Origin: Paenibacillus glycanilyticus | GTDB lineage: Bacteria > Bacillota > Bacilli > Paenibacillales > Paenibacillaceae | Assembly (NCBI RefSeq): GCF_023715145.1 | Contig: NZ_JAMBNP010000008.1 | Coordinates: 124,001-188,000, forward strand | DNA: 64,000 nt | Reading direction: 5' to 3' | Shown here: piece after piece, positions 52,363 to 61,916 of the stretch | Position numbering within the stretch: the stretch's first letter is position 1 | Layout: each line of letters starts with the position of its first letter | Notes under the pieces: generated by a model | Database searches by the model: none | Seen by the model: only the letters and a program-made list of their open reading frames with translations | Told to the model about the DNA's origin: nothing | Translations under genes and position numbers: made by a program

Positions 52363-53755
52363 TTTTTTGGGGCTCCGTTACGAATCGTTTATTCATTCGC
52401 ACGATCGTATCCTTCCAGATGTTTTTCCCGATGGGTGCTACCGGCTTTAAATACGGCATGCCAAATGACTTGAGCGTCACAAGGTGAATCATGATAAACA
52501 TCACCCCGATTGCAACTCCGTACAGGCCAAGAAAACCGCCTAAAATCAGTAGCGGAAAACGCAGAAGCCGGAACGGCAGCGCCACGCTGTAGCTAGGAAA
52601 AGCGAATGACGCAATTCCGGTTCCCGCAACGATCATGACGATTGGAGCGGAGATAAATCCGGCTTGAACGGCTGCCTCCCCAATAACCAATGCCCCTACG
52701 ATGCTCACTGCCGAGCCAATGGCTCTGGGCAAACGAAGACCGGCTTCCCGCAGCCCTTCGAACATCAACTCCATCAGCAGCGTTTCAACAACGGTCGGGA
52801 ACGGAATCCCCTCTCTGGACGCCGATATGCTCAGCATCAAATTAAGCGGAATCATCTGCGGATGGAATGACGTAAGAGCGACATAGATGGAAGGAAGCAA
52901 GCAAGACAAAACGGCCAGCAGCAATCGCAATACCCGAATGGCCGAGACGTAAATAAACCGTTCATAATGATCCTCAGCCGCTTGAAGGCCTGCCCAAAAG
53001 CTCATTGGAAGCAATAAAGCGTTGGGCGACCCATCGACAATAATAGCTACCCTGCCTGCCAATAAACTCGCGGAAACCGTGTCCGGGCGTTCCGTATTCT
53101 GGATTTGAGGAAAGAGGGACAACGTCTTGTCCTCGATGAGCTCTTCTATGTAACTGGAATCCATCAATTGATTCGTTTTAATCGCGTGAATCCTTTTCTT
53201 AACCTCTTGAAGCAATTCCGGCTTGACTCTATCTTCAATATAAGCAAGAACAAATTCCGTATTGGTCAGTTCTCCTGCTTGATGCTTTTCGATCTTAAGA
53301 TTAGGATGACTAATTTTTCGCCGGATCATGCTTAAATTCGTTTTTAAATCTTCCGTAAACCCTTCACGCGGTCCTCGGATCGCTGCTTCATTTGAAGGCT
53401 CGTTAATCGCGCGTTGGTTGAAAGACGTTAGATCTGCCAGGTAAGCACAAGGCTTCCCGTCTATGAAAATAGCCGTACAGCCCTTCAAAACTTTTGCCAC
53501 AACTGCTGCGAAGTGAGTCACGCTGTCATACTGCGTCAGCCGGGTACTATCGCGGCTAATCATGCATGCCGAAATAATTTGTTCCAATTTGCTCGAGTCC
53601 GTCAGCTCTTCAATATATACGAGCAGAATTTCGAGATGATCATTCAGCTTTAAGGGACGAAACACGATATCCGCGCAATTCTGAAAAATTTGGAGCAAAG
53701 CATCATGATTGAGCTTGACGCTTTCGTCCACTTCTATCGGTATGCTTGTCTCCAT
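52340..53755 (-). CDS. GerAA-type germinant receptor subunit
   Basis: 471 residues. A cytoplasmic N-terminal domain (about 1-240), then four or five membrane segments (VLRLLLAVLSCLLPSIYVAL, VSIVGALVIGEAAVQAGFIS). VAIIVDGSPNALLLP and SREGIPFPTVVETLLMELMF are conserved in the family. I chose the ATG at 53755 with AGGTGG 8 bases before. It is the first gene of the germination operon, likely expressed in the forespore under sigma-G, though no such promoter could be assigned. Confidence 0.92.
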   Translation of the reverse strand: METSIPIEVDESVKLNHDALLQIFQNCADIVFRPLKLNDHLEILLVYIEELTDSSKLEQIISACMISRDSTRLTQYDSVTHFAAVVAKVLKGCTAIFIDGKPCAYLADLTSFNQRAINEPSNEAAIRGPREGFTEDLKTNLSMIRRKISHPNLKIEKHQAGELTNTEFVLAYIEDRVKPELLQEVKKRIHAIKTNQLMDSSYIEELIEDKTLSLFPQIQNTERPDTVSASLLAGRVAIIVDGSPNALLLPMSFWAGLQAAEDHYERFIYVSAIRVLRLLLAVLSCLLPSIYVALTSFHPQMIPLNLMLSISASREGIPFPTVVETLLMELMFEGLREAGLRLPRAIGSAVSIVGALVIGEAAVQAGFISAPIVMIVAGTGIASFAFPSYSVALPFRLLRFPLLILGGFLGLYGVAIGVMFIMIHLVTLKSFGMPYLKPVAPIGKNIWKDTIVRMNKRFVTEPQKNEENKLN

Positions 53756-53871
53756 TTTACAAACCACCTTTATTCAAACCAATCATCATGAAACCACGGC
53801 GAAAATGATTGCAGTTGTGCATATCCTTTCCAGGCGATCGTGGCGGCATCCATGTCAATAACATCCATTTA

Positions 53872-53915
53872 TAAAAAAACCACCCGAAAGGGCCCGAAAA
53901 GGCCCTTTCGGGTGG
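53872..53915 (-). terminator. Strong Rho-independent terminator after the Crp/Fnr gene
   Basis: Perfect 15-bp stem CCACCCGAAAGGGCC/GGCCCTTTCGGGTGG (53880-53894 with 53901-53915), then seven T on the minus strand. It starts 2 bases past the stop. Confidence 0.92.
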
Positions 53916-53916
53916 C

Positions 53917-54591
53917 TTACAATTCCATATAATCTTCGAGCGCGCTCCGATTAATAATCGTAATTTTCCCGCGGGACAGCTGAATAATGGCTTCCTTCTC
54001 AAGTCCCTTTAACGTTCTGCTCACCACCTCGCGCGCCGTTCCGAGCTCCACCGACATGCTGTCATGGGTAATATGCAGACTGTCCGGGTTGCCGCTTTGG
54101 TCAGCCAGCTGGACAAGAAATTCCGCTACCCGTCCGCGAATGGATTTAAAGTGAATGCTGTCGAGCAAGCTGGACAATAGGATAATCCGTTTGGCTAACG
54201 ATTTGAAAATATACTGTCGGAATGTCGAATAACGGTCCATCCAATCCTGGAATATCTTCGCGGGTATGATCAGCACCAATCCGGCCGTCTCTACGCAAGC
54301 CGAAGCTTCATATTCGGATCCTCCCAATATACTTGAAGTCATGAGAGGACAACATTCTCCGTCATGGATTCTGTACAACGTGATTTCCCTGCCGCTGGCA
54401 CTGATTTTATACATTCTAACGGTGCCTTCCAGAATCATAAAGACATATTCGAGAAATTGTCCCTCTTCAATAATATAATTGGGCTCCATTTGAAGTACAT
54501 TAATGCCTTCTTGATTCCAATCCTCCTCAGTGATTTCTGCCATGCTGGGAAATAAGGAAAGGATAAGCGATAAATGTTCAGATTGAATCAA
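53917..54591 (-). CDS. Crp/Fnr family transcriptional regulator
   Basis: 224 residues: an N-terminal cyclic-nucleotide-binding-type beta roll (VFMILEGTVRMYKISASGRE) and a C-terminal Crp HTH (MSVELGTAREVVSRTLKGLE). There are no N-terminal Cys clusters for an Fe-S centre, but CC in GECCPLMTSS and further Cys in the roll may sense redox state. The start is TTG, with GGAG 9 bases before. A CRP-like dyad lies about 60 bases upstream, so autoregulation is likely. Confidence 0.9.
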   Translation of the reverse strand: MIQSEHLSLILSLFPSMAEITEEDWNQEGINVLQMEPNYIIEEGQFLEYVFMILEGTVRMYKISASGREITLYRIHDGECCPLMTSSILGGSEYEASACVETAGLVLIIPAKIFQDWMDRYSTFRQYIFKSLAKRIILLSSLLDSIHFKSIRGRVAEFLVQLADQSGNPDSLHITHDSMSVELGTAREVVSRTLKGLEKEAIIQLSRGKITIINRSALEDYMEL

Positions 54592-54650
54592 TCGTTTCAG
54601 CTCCTTTATTTCTATCGTAAAATACTGCCATAAAGGCTGTAGCTAATTCC

Positions 54651-54663
54651 GTGACATAGTCAC
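54651..54663. promoter_or_regulatory. CRP/FNR-like dyad GTGAC-ATA-GTCAC
   Basis: On the minus strand it reads TGTGACTATGTCACG, near to the CRP pattern TGTGA-N6-TCACA but with one spacer base less. It lies in the 201-base gap between the divergent Crp/Fnr and hydrolase genes and could serve either. Confidence 0.4.
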
Positions 54664-54792
54664 ATTTCCCTGGCATGCATTTGTATTTTCGTTAGTCATT
54701 CACAGATTGAGCAAGGCCTATCCGGGTGCTAAATTTTTCGTTTATGAATTGATCACGTATAGCAAAAGCTATAATTATTAGGAGGTGCATAC

Positions 54793-55698
54793 ATGAACGC
54801 CAAACCATCCAAGAAACCCGTTATTATGTTTATACATGGTGCTTTTATGACACCGGCTTGCTGGACGCCAATGAGGAATTTTTTTATAAATCGGGGATAT
54901 GAGACAATAGCGCCTGCCTGGCCATACCATGACCGCAGTATGGATGAACTCAGGAGCAGCCCTTCAGCAAACCTTGGAAAGCTTGGCTTGGCGCAGATCG
55001 TGGATCACCATGTCCAGCTAATACGGGCAATACCGGACAAACCTATCCTGATCGGACACTCATTTGGCGGTCTGATCGCGCAGATTCTCATGGATCGCGG
55101 GTTAGGCGCAGCCGGTATAGCAATCGACCCGGCTGCATCCAAAGGCATTAATGCCGGAGCTTACAAAACGGCTTCCAAGTCGGTAGCATCGATCCTCTGC
55201 AAGCCATGGAAAAAAACCGCGGCGTTAACCTTTGCGCAATTCCAATATGCTTTTGTAAACACCCTTCCCCTGCAGGAACAAAAGGAAGCGTATCGTTACT
55301 CGGTTCCCGAAACAACCAAAATCTTTTTCCAAAGCGCATTAGCCGGCTTCAACCCAGACAGTCCGCTCACTGTTAATTATAAAAACGGCAATCGGGGGCC
55401 GCTTCTTATTATTGCAGGAGAAAAAGATCATATCGTGCCGGCAGCGATGGTTAAGAAAAATTACGAGCTCTATGATCAACAATCAGGAGCGATAACACAA
55501 TATGTTGAATTCTCTGGACGGTCCCACTGGATCATTGCCGAGACTGGTTACACCGAGGTCGCCAATTATGTTCTGCAATGGTTTCAAGAGCAATTGCGTT
55601 TCGCTGATTTCAATGAAGACAGCAGCGAGATTGATCCGTATCCGATTCATCACTTCCCATTTTCAGAGTCAGAACATTGGAATGAGACTACCTTGTGA
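54793..55698 (+). CDS. Alpha/beta hydrolase
   Basis: 301 residues. Oxyanion region FIHGAFMTPACW, nucleophile elbow GHSFGGLIA (Ser near residue 98), acid in IAGEKDHIVP, His in SGRSHWIIAE. Alpha/beta hydrolase-6 type, with no signal peptide. TAGGAGGTG precedes the ATG. It is divergent from the Crp/Fnr gene and may be its target. The substrate is unknown. Confidence 0.88.
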   Translation: MNAKPSKKPVIMFIHGAFMTPACWTPMRNFFINRGYETIAPAWPYHDRSMDELRSSPSANLGKLGLAQIVDHHVQLIRAIPDKPILIGHSFGGLIAQILMDRGLGAAGIAIDPAASKGINAGAYKTASKSVASILCKPWKKTAALTFAQFQYAFVNTLPLQEQKEAYRYSVPETTKIFFQSALAGFNPDSPLTVNYKNGNRGPLLIIAGEKDHIVPAAMVKKNYELYDQQSGAITQYVEFSGRSHWIIAETGYTEVANYVLQWFQEQLRFADFNEDSSEIDPYPIHHFPFSESEHWNETTL

Positions 55699-55764
55699 TC
55701 TTGATTGGTGTTGAAGACCAAGGAAACCTTAATGCTTTTGGAGATCCATATTTTCATATGCAAC

Positions 55765-55799
55765 AAGGCCCAGCTGCTTCATTAAAGCAGCTGGGCCTT
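55765..55799. terminator. Bidirectional terminator between hydrolase and rbsB
   Basis: Perfect 15-bp stem AAGGCCCAGCTGCTT/AAGCAGCTGGGCCTT (55765-55779 with 55785-55799) with a 5-base loop. Short T tracts lie on both sides, and both convergent genes end nearby. Confidence 0.85.
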
Positions 55800-55817
55800 T
55801 CCTACACTTAATGCCGT

Positions 55818-56735
55818 TTATTCCTTCGTCACCAGCTTCAGCGGCGCAGGGATCGTTTTCTCCACCGTCTTGCCCTGCAGCACATCGTAAGCGGCTTGAA
55901 CCGCAAGCTGACCGATCAATTCCGGCTGCTGCGCGACGGTTGCGGTGAGCTTGCCCTCCTGAATGGACTTCAACGCATCCTCATTGCCGTCGAAGCCGAT
56001 AACGGGGATATTCTTGCCGGAGCTCCGGATCGCTTCGATGGCGCCAAGCGCCATTTCGTCATTATGGGCAAATACCGCCTGCACGTCCGGATTCGCTTGG
56101 AGCAGGTTCTCCATCACGTTAAGTCCCTTCGTGCGATCGAAATCTGCCGTCTGCTTTGCGACTACTTTCAAGTTGGTATCCGCTACTTCATGGAAACCTT
56201 TGCCGCGCTCGCGGGTGGCTGATGCGCCGGCAACGCCTTCAAGCTCGATCACCTTCGCGCCTTTGCCCAGCAGCTTCTCGATATACTCTGCAGCCATCCG
56301 GCCGCCCTTCACGTTATCCGAAGCGACAAGCGCTTCGACATCCCCGCTGTCGGCGGAGCGGTCCAGCGTAATTACCGGTATGCCAAGATCATTCGCCGAC
56401 TGAACGACGGTCGAGATAGCCGCTGAATCCGTCGGATTGATGAGCAGGACAGTAACGCCTTTTTGCATCAAATCGTCAACGTCGTTGCTCTGTTTGGCAG
56501 AATCGTTCTGGGCGTCGACTACAAGCGTTTCAATGCCATGTTTCTTAGCTTCGGCCACAACCCCATCCTTCAGCGAAACGAAGAAAGGATTGTTTAAGGT
56601 GGAGATGGAGAGACCGATCTTCATGTCTTTCAAATCCCCGCCTGTTTTGGGCTTAGCCCAGTTAGGAGGCTCCATCGAGCATCCGGTGGTCAAGATGAGG
56701 AGAAGCGCCGTTAGCAGCAAATACATTTTTTTCAT
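55818..56735 (-). CDS. rbsB: Ribose ABC transporter substrate-binding lipoprotein RbsB
   Basis: 305 residues: lipobox TTGC, then a periplasmic-binding-protein type I fold (KIGLSISTLNNPFFVSLKDG, VTVLLINPTDSAA, VFAHNDEMALGAIEAI). Last gene of the rbsRKDACB set, 14 bases after rbsC. The full set of ribose genes beside it makes the assignment firm. Confidence 0.95.
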   Translation of the reverse strand: MKKMYLLLTALLLILTTGCSMEPPNWAKPKTGGDLKDMKIGLSISTLNNPFFVSLKDGVVAEAKKHGIETLVVDAQNDSAKQSNDVDDLMQKGVTVLLINPTDSAAISTVVQSANDLGIPVITLDRSADSGDVEALVASDNVKGGRMAAEYIEKLLGKGAKVIELEGVAGASATRERGKGFHEVADTNLKVVAKQTADFDRTKGLNVMENLLQANPDVQAVFAHNDEMALGAIEAIRSSGKNIPVIGFDGNEDALKSIQEGKLTATVAQQPELIGQLAVQAAYDVLQGKTVEKTIPAPLKLVTKE

Positions 56736-56749
56736 GTGTCCATCACTCC

Positions 56750-57718
56750 TTATGCGGATTTCTTCCGGTCAATAAGCACGGCGATCAAAATAACGATCCC
56801 TTTCACGACCAATTGGTAGAATGAGGATACGCCAAGCAAGTTCAGCCCGTTATTGAGCGTACCGATAATAAGTGCGCCGATCAGCGTGCCGACGATGCGG
56901 CCGCGGCCGCCGGACAAGCTGGTTCCGCCCAAAACAACCGCGGCAATCGCGTCAAGCTCGTAGGAGGTGCCGGCTGTCGGTTGTGCCGAGTTCAAGCGGG
57001 AGGTCAGAATCGCGCCCGCCAACGCGGAGAGCATGCCCGCCAGCGAATAAATCATGATCTTAACGCGCGGTACCTTGATGCCGGATACGATTGTCGCCTT
57101 TTCATTGCCGCCAATCGCATACGTTCTGCGCCCGAAGGCCGTCTTGTGCAGGATGATCCACAATACCGCGAAGGTAATGATCATCGTGATGGCAGGTACC
57201 GGTATGCCAAGCAGATAACCGCGGCCAAACAGCTGGAATGCAAGGTTGTCGCCTAGGCCCGTTATCGGATTGCCATCCGTATATACGAGGGTTAAGCCTC
57301 TGAATATCGTCATCGTTGCCAAGGTAGCAATGAACGGAGCCATGTTCCCTTTCGTGATCAAGAGCCCGTTCACCATCCCCATTACTCCGCCCACCAAACA
57401 GCCTATAAGAATGGCGATAATGGGATCAAATCCGGATACCATCATATTGGCGACGAAGGCACTGGATAGCGCAAGAATGGAACCGACCGACAAATCGATG
57501 CCGCCCGTGAGAATGACGAAGGTCATTCCGAACGCGATTAGCGCGTTTATCGATACCTGCCGCAGCAGATTCAATATATTAAGCGGTTCCAAGAAACTCG
57601 GATTCATGATCGATACGATCACGATCAGAAGAATCAGTCCGAGCAAAGGCCCTAATTTTTGCGTAATTTGAGAAAGCGAGAAGCCTCCCGCCGTTCTTGC
57701 ATCATTTCTAGTCGTCAT
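56750..57718 (-). CDS. rbsC: Ribose ABC transporter permease RbsC
   Basis: 322 residues, about eight to ten membrane segments, CUT2 family. AFGMTFVILTGGIDLSVGSI and AVVLGGTSLSGGRGRIVGTL are hallmark RbsC motifs. It starts one base after rbsA ends and forms the membrane channel for ribose with RbsA and RbsB. Confidence 0.95.
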   Translation of the reverse strand: MTTRNDARTAGGFSLSQITQKLGPLLGLILLIVIVSIMNPSFLEPLNILNLLRQVSINALIAFGMTFVILTGGIDLSVGSILALSSAFVANMMVSGFDPIIAILIGCLVGGVMGMVNGLLITKGNMAPFIATLATMTIFRGLTLVYTDGNPITGLGDNLAFQLFGRGYLLGIPVPAITMIITFAVLWIILHKTAFGRRTYAIGGNEKATIVSGIKVPRVKIMIYSLAGMLSALAGAILTSRLNSAQPTAGTSYELDAIAAVVLGGTSLSGGRGRIVGTLIGALIIGTLNNGLNLLGVSSFYQLVVKGIVILIAVLIDRKKSA

Positions 57719-57719
57719 G

Positions 57720-59201
57720 TTACAGTCCCCCTGTAGCCAGCGTCATAATGTTTTCCTGCGTTGCTTCTTCCCTGCTCCGTTCTCCCGCAATGCGGCCCTC
57801 GTGCACGACCACAATGCGGTCGCTCATGCCGAGTACCTCCGGCAGCTCCGATGACACCATAATGATGGCGACGCCATGCGACGTCAGTTCGTTCATCAGC
57901 TGGTAGATCTCGCGCTTGGCGCCAACGTCCACCCCGCGGGTCGGTTCGTCAAGAATGAGAACTCGCGGTCCAATGCCGACCCACTTGGCGATAACAACCT
58001 TCTGCTGGTTGCCGCCCGACAGCTTGCCCGCGGCCGTTTCGGCCGAATGCGTCTTGATCTGCAGCCTTTTGATCAAGGCGTCGACGAACGTCTTCTCCCG
58101 GCTGGAAGAAAGCAGTCCCTTGGACGCGAAGCTATCGAGGCTTGGAAGCACCATATTCTCGCGGACGGAAAAATCGAGAATCAGCCCTTCATCCTTTCTG
58201 TCCTCGGTTATAAAGCCAATTCCAAGCTTGACCGCATCAACCGGCTTTCGGATCGAGACCTTCTTGCCGAAGACATGAACCTCGCCGTCATCCAGCGGAT
58301 CAAGACCGAACAAGGCTCTCATCATCTCCGTGCGTCCCGCTCCCATCAGGCCGGAGAAGCCTACGATCTCGCCGGCACGAACCTGGAAGCTGATGTCTTC
58401 GAACAGACCTTTTCGAGTGGCATGCTTCACTTCCAGAACGACTTCGCCGGGATTCGGAGTTCTTGCCGGATAACGCTCGGTCAGCTCCCTCCCGACCATT
58501 TTCCTGACGACCTCGTCGAAGCTTGTCTGCGGAATTTCCTTCGTATCGACGGTTCGGCCATCCCGCATGACGGTTATCCTGTCGCAAATCTCGAAGATCT
58601 CTTCCATCCGGTGCGAAATATAGACGATGGAGACGCCTTCCTTCTTGAGCGCTTCCATCACCTCGAACAGCTTCCTGATTTCTCTTTCGGTCAGCGCCGA
58701 GGTCGGCTCGTCCATGATAATTACCTTCGTATCCGCCAGCAAAGCCTTGGCAATCTCGATCATTTGCTGCTGTCCAACCGAGCAAGAACCGGCAAGCGCG
58801 TTCAGCGGTATATCGACGGATAACCGGCGGAACTGCTCTTCGGCAAGCGCGCTCATTTTATTACCCTTCAACAGCCCCCATCCGCTTGAGAGCTCCCGGC
58901 CGATAAACATATTCTCCAGTACCGTCATTTCCGGCCACACATGGAGCTCCTGATGGATAAAGGCTATTCCGTGACGCTCCGCTTGCTTGGGATTCGCGAA
59001 GTAGGTCTCCTTGCCGTCGATCAGAATCGTCCCTTCGTCTCTGGCATGCATGCCCGTCAAAATATTCATCAAGGTGGACTTGCCGGCTCCGTTCTCCCCC
59101 ATCAGGGCATGAACCTCGCCGGCCGCCAGGTCGAAATCGACGCCGGACAGCACCTGGTTGCCGCCAAAAGCTTTATGAATGCCCTTCATCTCAATGCGCA
59201 T
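57720..59201 (-). CDS. rbsA: Ribose ABC transporter ATP-binding protein RbsA
   Basis: 493 residues with two fused ATPase domains. The first has Walker A GENGAGKSTLMN, signature SVGQQQMIEIAKA and Walker B IIMDEPTSALT; the second has FSGLMGAGRTEMMRA, LSGGNQQKVVIAKW and ILDEPTRGVDVG. The degenerate second Walker A (GLMGAGRTE) is normal for RbsA. It lies 15 bases after rbsD. Confidence 0.95.
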   Translation of the reverse strand: MRIEMKGIHKAFGGNQVLSGVDFDLAAGEVHALMGENGAGKSTLMNILTGMHARDEGTILIDGKETYFANPKQAERHGIAFIHQELHVWPEMTVLENMFIGRELSSGWGLLKGNKMSALAEEQFRRLSVDIPLNALAGSCSVGQQQMIEIAKALLADTKVIIMDEPTSALTEREIRKLFEVMEALKKEGVSIVYISHRMEEIFEICDRITVMRDGRTVDTKEIPQTSFDEVVRKMVGRELTERYPARTPNPGEVVLEVKHATRKGLFEDISFQVRAGEIVGFSGLMGAGRTEMMRALFGLDPLDDGEVHVFGKKVSIRKPVDAVKLGIGFITEDRKDEGLILDFSVRENMVLPSLDSFASKGLLSSSREKTFVDALIKRLQIKTHSAETAAGKLSGGNQQKVVIAKWVGIGPRVLILDEPTRGVDVGAKREIYQLMNELTSHGVAIIMVSSELPEVLGMSDRIVVVHEGRIAGERSREEATQENIMTLATGGL

Positions 59202-59216
59202 TATGGCTCCTCCTCG

Positions 59217-59615
59217 TTACCCGAAATAAACGCCTGCCTGTAAAATCACATTCGCGTAAGGCTTGTTCTCGCCCGTGCGAATGATGGCTTTGGCTTCTCG
59301 CGTCAGCCGTTTGAATTCCTCGTGCGGGCATTGCCCAATCTCGAGGCCTTGAAATTTACGTTCTATATAATCAAGCGCTTCCCGATTAGCCGATCCTATT
59401 TCTTCAGCGACGATGGCTTTTTCGACCTCCATGTCCGCTGCTATCGCATTTACGGTATCTTCGAAGCTTGGCGTGCCAAGCGTCAGCGCCAGATCGATCT
59501 TCTTCACGCCTTCAGGCACGGGCAGACCAACGTCCGCGATCACGATCATGTCCGTATGCCCGAGATCCGCCAGCACTTTGGCGATATGGCTGTTCAATAT
59601 TCCTTGCTTCTTCAT
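59217..59615 (-). CDS. rbsD: D-ribose pyranase RbsD
   Basis: 132 residues, full family length. Seen: LNSHIAKVLADLGHTDMIVI with the catalytic His, DVGLPVP, and the C-terminal YANVILQAGVYF. It converts the pyranose form of ribose to the furanose form used by ribokinase. It lies one base after rbsK. Confidence 0.95.
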   Translation of the reverse strand: MKKQGILNSHIAKVLADLGHTDMIVIADVGLPVPEGVKKIDLALTLGTPSFEDTVNAIAADMEVEKAIVAEEIGSANREALDYIERKFQGLEIGQCPHEEFKRLTREAKAIIRTGENKPYANVILQAGVYFG

Positions 59616-59616
59616 C

Positions 59617-60495
59617 TCACATCAAATCCTCCACTTCCTGCCTCTTCGGCATGCCGCCCTGCGCGCCAAACTTCGTGACGGACAAGGAAGCCGCACGGTT
59701 CGCGAACCGAACGCTTTCTTGGATCGGCTTTCCTTCGGCAATCGCGACGGCGAATGCTGCGTTAAAAGTATCCCCCGCGCCTGTCGTATCGACAGCTTCA
59801 ACCTGATAAGAAGGCACGAGTACCTCTTGCTCGCCGTCGAAGAACCTCACCCCTCGGCTGCCCTCGGTGACGAATAACTTGTTCGGATAGCGGCGCAGCG
59901 CTTCGGTTACGCTAATGTCAGGGAATAGAACCCTTACTTCATGCTCGTTTGGCGTCAAATACGCCGCATTCGCTATGGTCTCTTCCGAAATTTGGCGAGC
60001 CGGAGCCGGATTCAGCAGCATCGGCACCCCAAGCTCACGGCACAGCTTGCCGGCATGTGCGACGGTTTCCATCGGAATTTCCTGCTGGATCATGACGATA
60101 TCCGCTCCTTCGAACGCATCCTTGCATCGGTTAAGATATTCCGGCGTTACCTCATTATTTGCCGCCGGAACAACAACAATACTATTGTCGCCTTCCGCAA
60201 GCACAATATGAGCGGTTCCGCTAGAAGAATGTGTAACCGGTTCCACATTATCGACTGAAACACCGTTCTCTCTAAAATTGTTTAAAATCTCTTCGCCGTA
60301 ACGATCGTCTCCGACGCGTCCAATCATCGTTACTTCTGCGCCGAGACGAGCGGCGGCTACCGCCTGGTTAGCCCCCTTGCCGCCCGGGAAGGTCTTGAAG
60401 TCGTCTCCAAGCACCGTTTCGCCTGCTCCCGGACGGCTCGCCGACGTAACGACGAGGTCAATCGACGAGCTTCCGATCACAATTATTTTTGCCAT
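59617..60495 (-). CDS. rbsK: Ribokinase RbsK
   Basis: 292 residues, PfkB family. PGGKGANQAVAAARLG for sugar binding, and VDTTGAGDTFNAAFAVA with the catalytic Asp and anion hole near the C terminus. It makes ribose 5-phosphate. Its ATG overlaps the end of rbsR by 13 bases. Confidence 0.95.
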   Translation of the reverse strand: MAKIIVIGSSSIDLVVTSASRPGAGETVLGDDFKTFPGGKGANQAVAAARLGAEVTMIGRVGDDRYGEEILNNFRENGVSVDNVEPVTHSSSGTAHIVLAEGDNSIVVVPAANNEVTPEYLNRCKDAFEGADIVMIQQEIPMETVAHAGKLCRELGVPMLLNPAPARQISEETIANAAYLTPNEHEVRVLFPDISVTEALRRYPNKLFVTEGSRGVRFFDGEQEVLVPSYQVEAVDTTGAGDTFNAAFAVAIAEGKPIQESVRFANRAASLSVTKFGAQGGMPKRQEVEDLM

Positions 60496-61478
60496 TTGTC
60501 CTCCGCCTTTCTGGTTGTATCCCGCTCCGCAAACGTAACGGGCATAGGAATGGTTGATGGTTCTGCGGCATCGCTTTCGATCAGTCGAATGAGAAGGCCT
60601 GCCGCTGCCTTGCCCATGTCATAAGCCGGCTGACGAATCGTTGTCAGCGACGGCGTCAGCAATCGACTGAGCGGAATATCGTCAAAACCGATGATTTGTA
60701 CGTCGTTAGGAACCTTTTTGCCTAGCCGCAGAGCCTCGTGAAGCACGGCCGCCGCAACAATGTCGTTGCTCGCAATAACTCCATCGGTCTCCGGATAGCG
60801 TTCGAATAATTCCTTGGCCCAAGCCTCTGCTTCCGTGAAGGAGAAGGAAGTCGTCTGGAACACGTTAAACATGATTCCCCGTTCGCCCAGCGCTTCAACA
60901 GCCCCTTCATAGCGGTCTTGCGCAGGCCGGATATGTCGAGGCCCTCTCATTACCGTCACCCTGCGGCTGCCGCGGTCCGCAATCTCCCGCGCCGCCATTC
61001 TTCCGCCTTCCCGACCGTCGGCATAAACCGATGGGCGATTATCCGCTGTCCGGTCGAGAAACACGACGGGAATGTTCAGCTTTCGGTACATTTCACTGTC
61101 CGGAAAGCTCGTCGAGGCGATGATGCCAACCACGTTGTTTTGAACGAAAGTCTGGATATATTCCTTCTCCTTCGCTTTGTTCTCATCGCTGTTGCCGAAT
61201 ATGATCCGCAAGTCATGCAGCTGCATCTCATCCTCTACCCCGCGGGCAAGCTCGGGAAAGAATGGGTTGGTAATGTCCGGCAAGAGCAAGCCGGTCAGCC
61301 GGGACTTGCGTTTATACAAAGATCTCGCGACCTCGTTTGGCGTATAATGAAGTTCCCTGATAGCGGTTTCAATTTTCCTTCGCGTATCTTCGTGCACATA
61401 CCCCGTATCGTTAATCATTCGGGATACAGTCGCTACGGATACGCCTGCATGCTTGGCTACGTCTCTGATGGTTGCCAT
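60483..61478 (-). CDS. rbsR: LacI family ribose operon repressor RbsR
   Basis: 331 residues from the ATG at 61478, which is preceded by GAGGAG about 10 bases away; the open frame extends to 61550. N-terminal LacI HTH (TIRDVAKHAGVSVATVSRMI) and hinge with NEVARSL, then a PBP-like ligand domain (LLPDITNPFFPELARGVEDE, DGVIASNDIVAAAVL). It represses the rbs genes in the absence of ribose. First gene of the operon. Confidence 0.94.
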   Translation of the reverse strand: MATIRDVAKHAGVSVATVSRMINDTGYVHEDTRRKIETAIRELHYTPNEVARSLYKRKSRLTGLLLPDITNPFFPELARGVEDEMQLHDLRIIFGNSDENKAKEKEYIQTFVQNNVVGIIASTSFPDSEMYRKLNIPVVFLDRTADNRPSVYADGREGGRMAAREIADRGSRRVTVMRGPRHIRPAQDRYEGAVEALGERGIMFNVFQTTSFSFTEAEAWAKELFERYPETDGVIASNDIVAAAVLHEALRLGKKVPNDVQIIGFDDIPLSRLLTPSLTTIRQPAYDMGKAAAGLLIRLIESDAAEPSTIPMPVTFAERDTTRKAEDKWQK

Positions 61479-61498
61479 ATCGTCTTCGCTCCTCAATG

Positions 61499-61512
61499 TG
61501 GAACCGTTTACA
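61499..61512 (-). promoter_or_regulatory. cre/LacI-type operator ahead of rbsR
   Basis: Minus-strand TGTAAACGGTTCCA matches TGWAANCGNTNWCA at 13 of 14 positions. It lies 20 bases upstream of the rbsR ATG, in the leader, where CcpA or RbsR itself could block transcription. Confidence 0.65.
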
Positions 61513-61569
61513 CATCTAAAATAGCACAACGCTTCCCGTTTGGCAAGCATGTACCATTTTCCAAACCAA

Positions 61570-61812
61570 CTATTTATTCTTTTTAGCTTGCGAGTATCTA
61601 TAGACGGAGTAGCCTGCTATAACAACCAGCAGAATGGGAACGATACTATATTTTCCTACATGCAGAAGAAATCCCCCGTACGTTAGGCTTGGATCATCAA
61701 AAAACAAGGTGCCTACGGCTATCCAGAGTATGCACAATATCGTACCTGCTCCCCCAAGGATGCCAAAAAGTATGGCCGTTCCCAGCCACAGAACATGACC
61801 GCGATTATCCAC
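61570..61812 (-). CDS. Small membrane protein, unknown
   Basis: 80 residues with two membrane segments (HVLWLGTAILFGILGGAGTI and PILLVVIAGYSVYRYSQ) and a basic end. I chose the GTG at 61812 because a perfect AGGAGG lies 9 bases before it; the frame opens at a TTG (61833) in which that AGGAGG would be coding. No family was recognised. It is transcribed toward rbsR and lies 104 bases behind the chrA stop. Confidence 0.65.
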   Translation of the reverse strand: MDNRGHVLWLGTAILFGILGGAGTILCILWIAVGTLFFDDPSLTYGGFLLHVGKYSIVPILLVVIAGYSVYRYSQAKKNK

Positions 61813-61916
61813 TCTTATCCGCCTCCTAACCAATCAATCCATATATACCGAAATACCCTGCTTCCGGATGATTAAATCATTCGCCCCTTTGAGTTATTTC
61901 CGCATGCGATCTAGCT

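Noticed and set aside
53757..54002. 81-codon minus-strand frame
   Set aside because: It overlaps the Crp/Fnr gene end and crosses its terminator.
57876..58823. 315-codon plus-strand frame
   Set aside because: Antisense to rbsA, whose two ATPase domains are complete.
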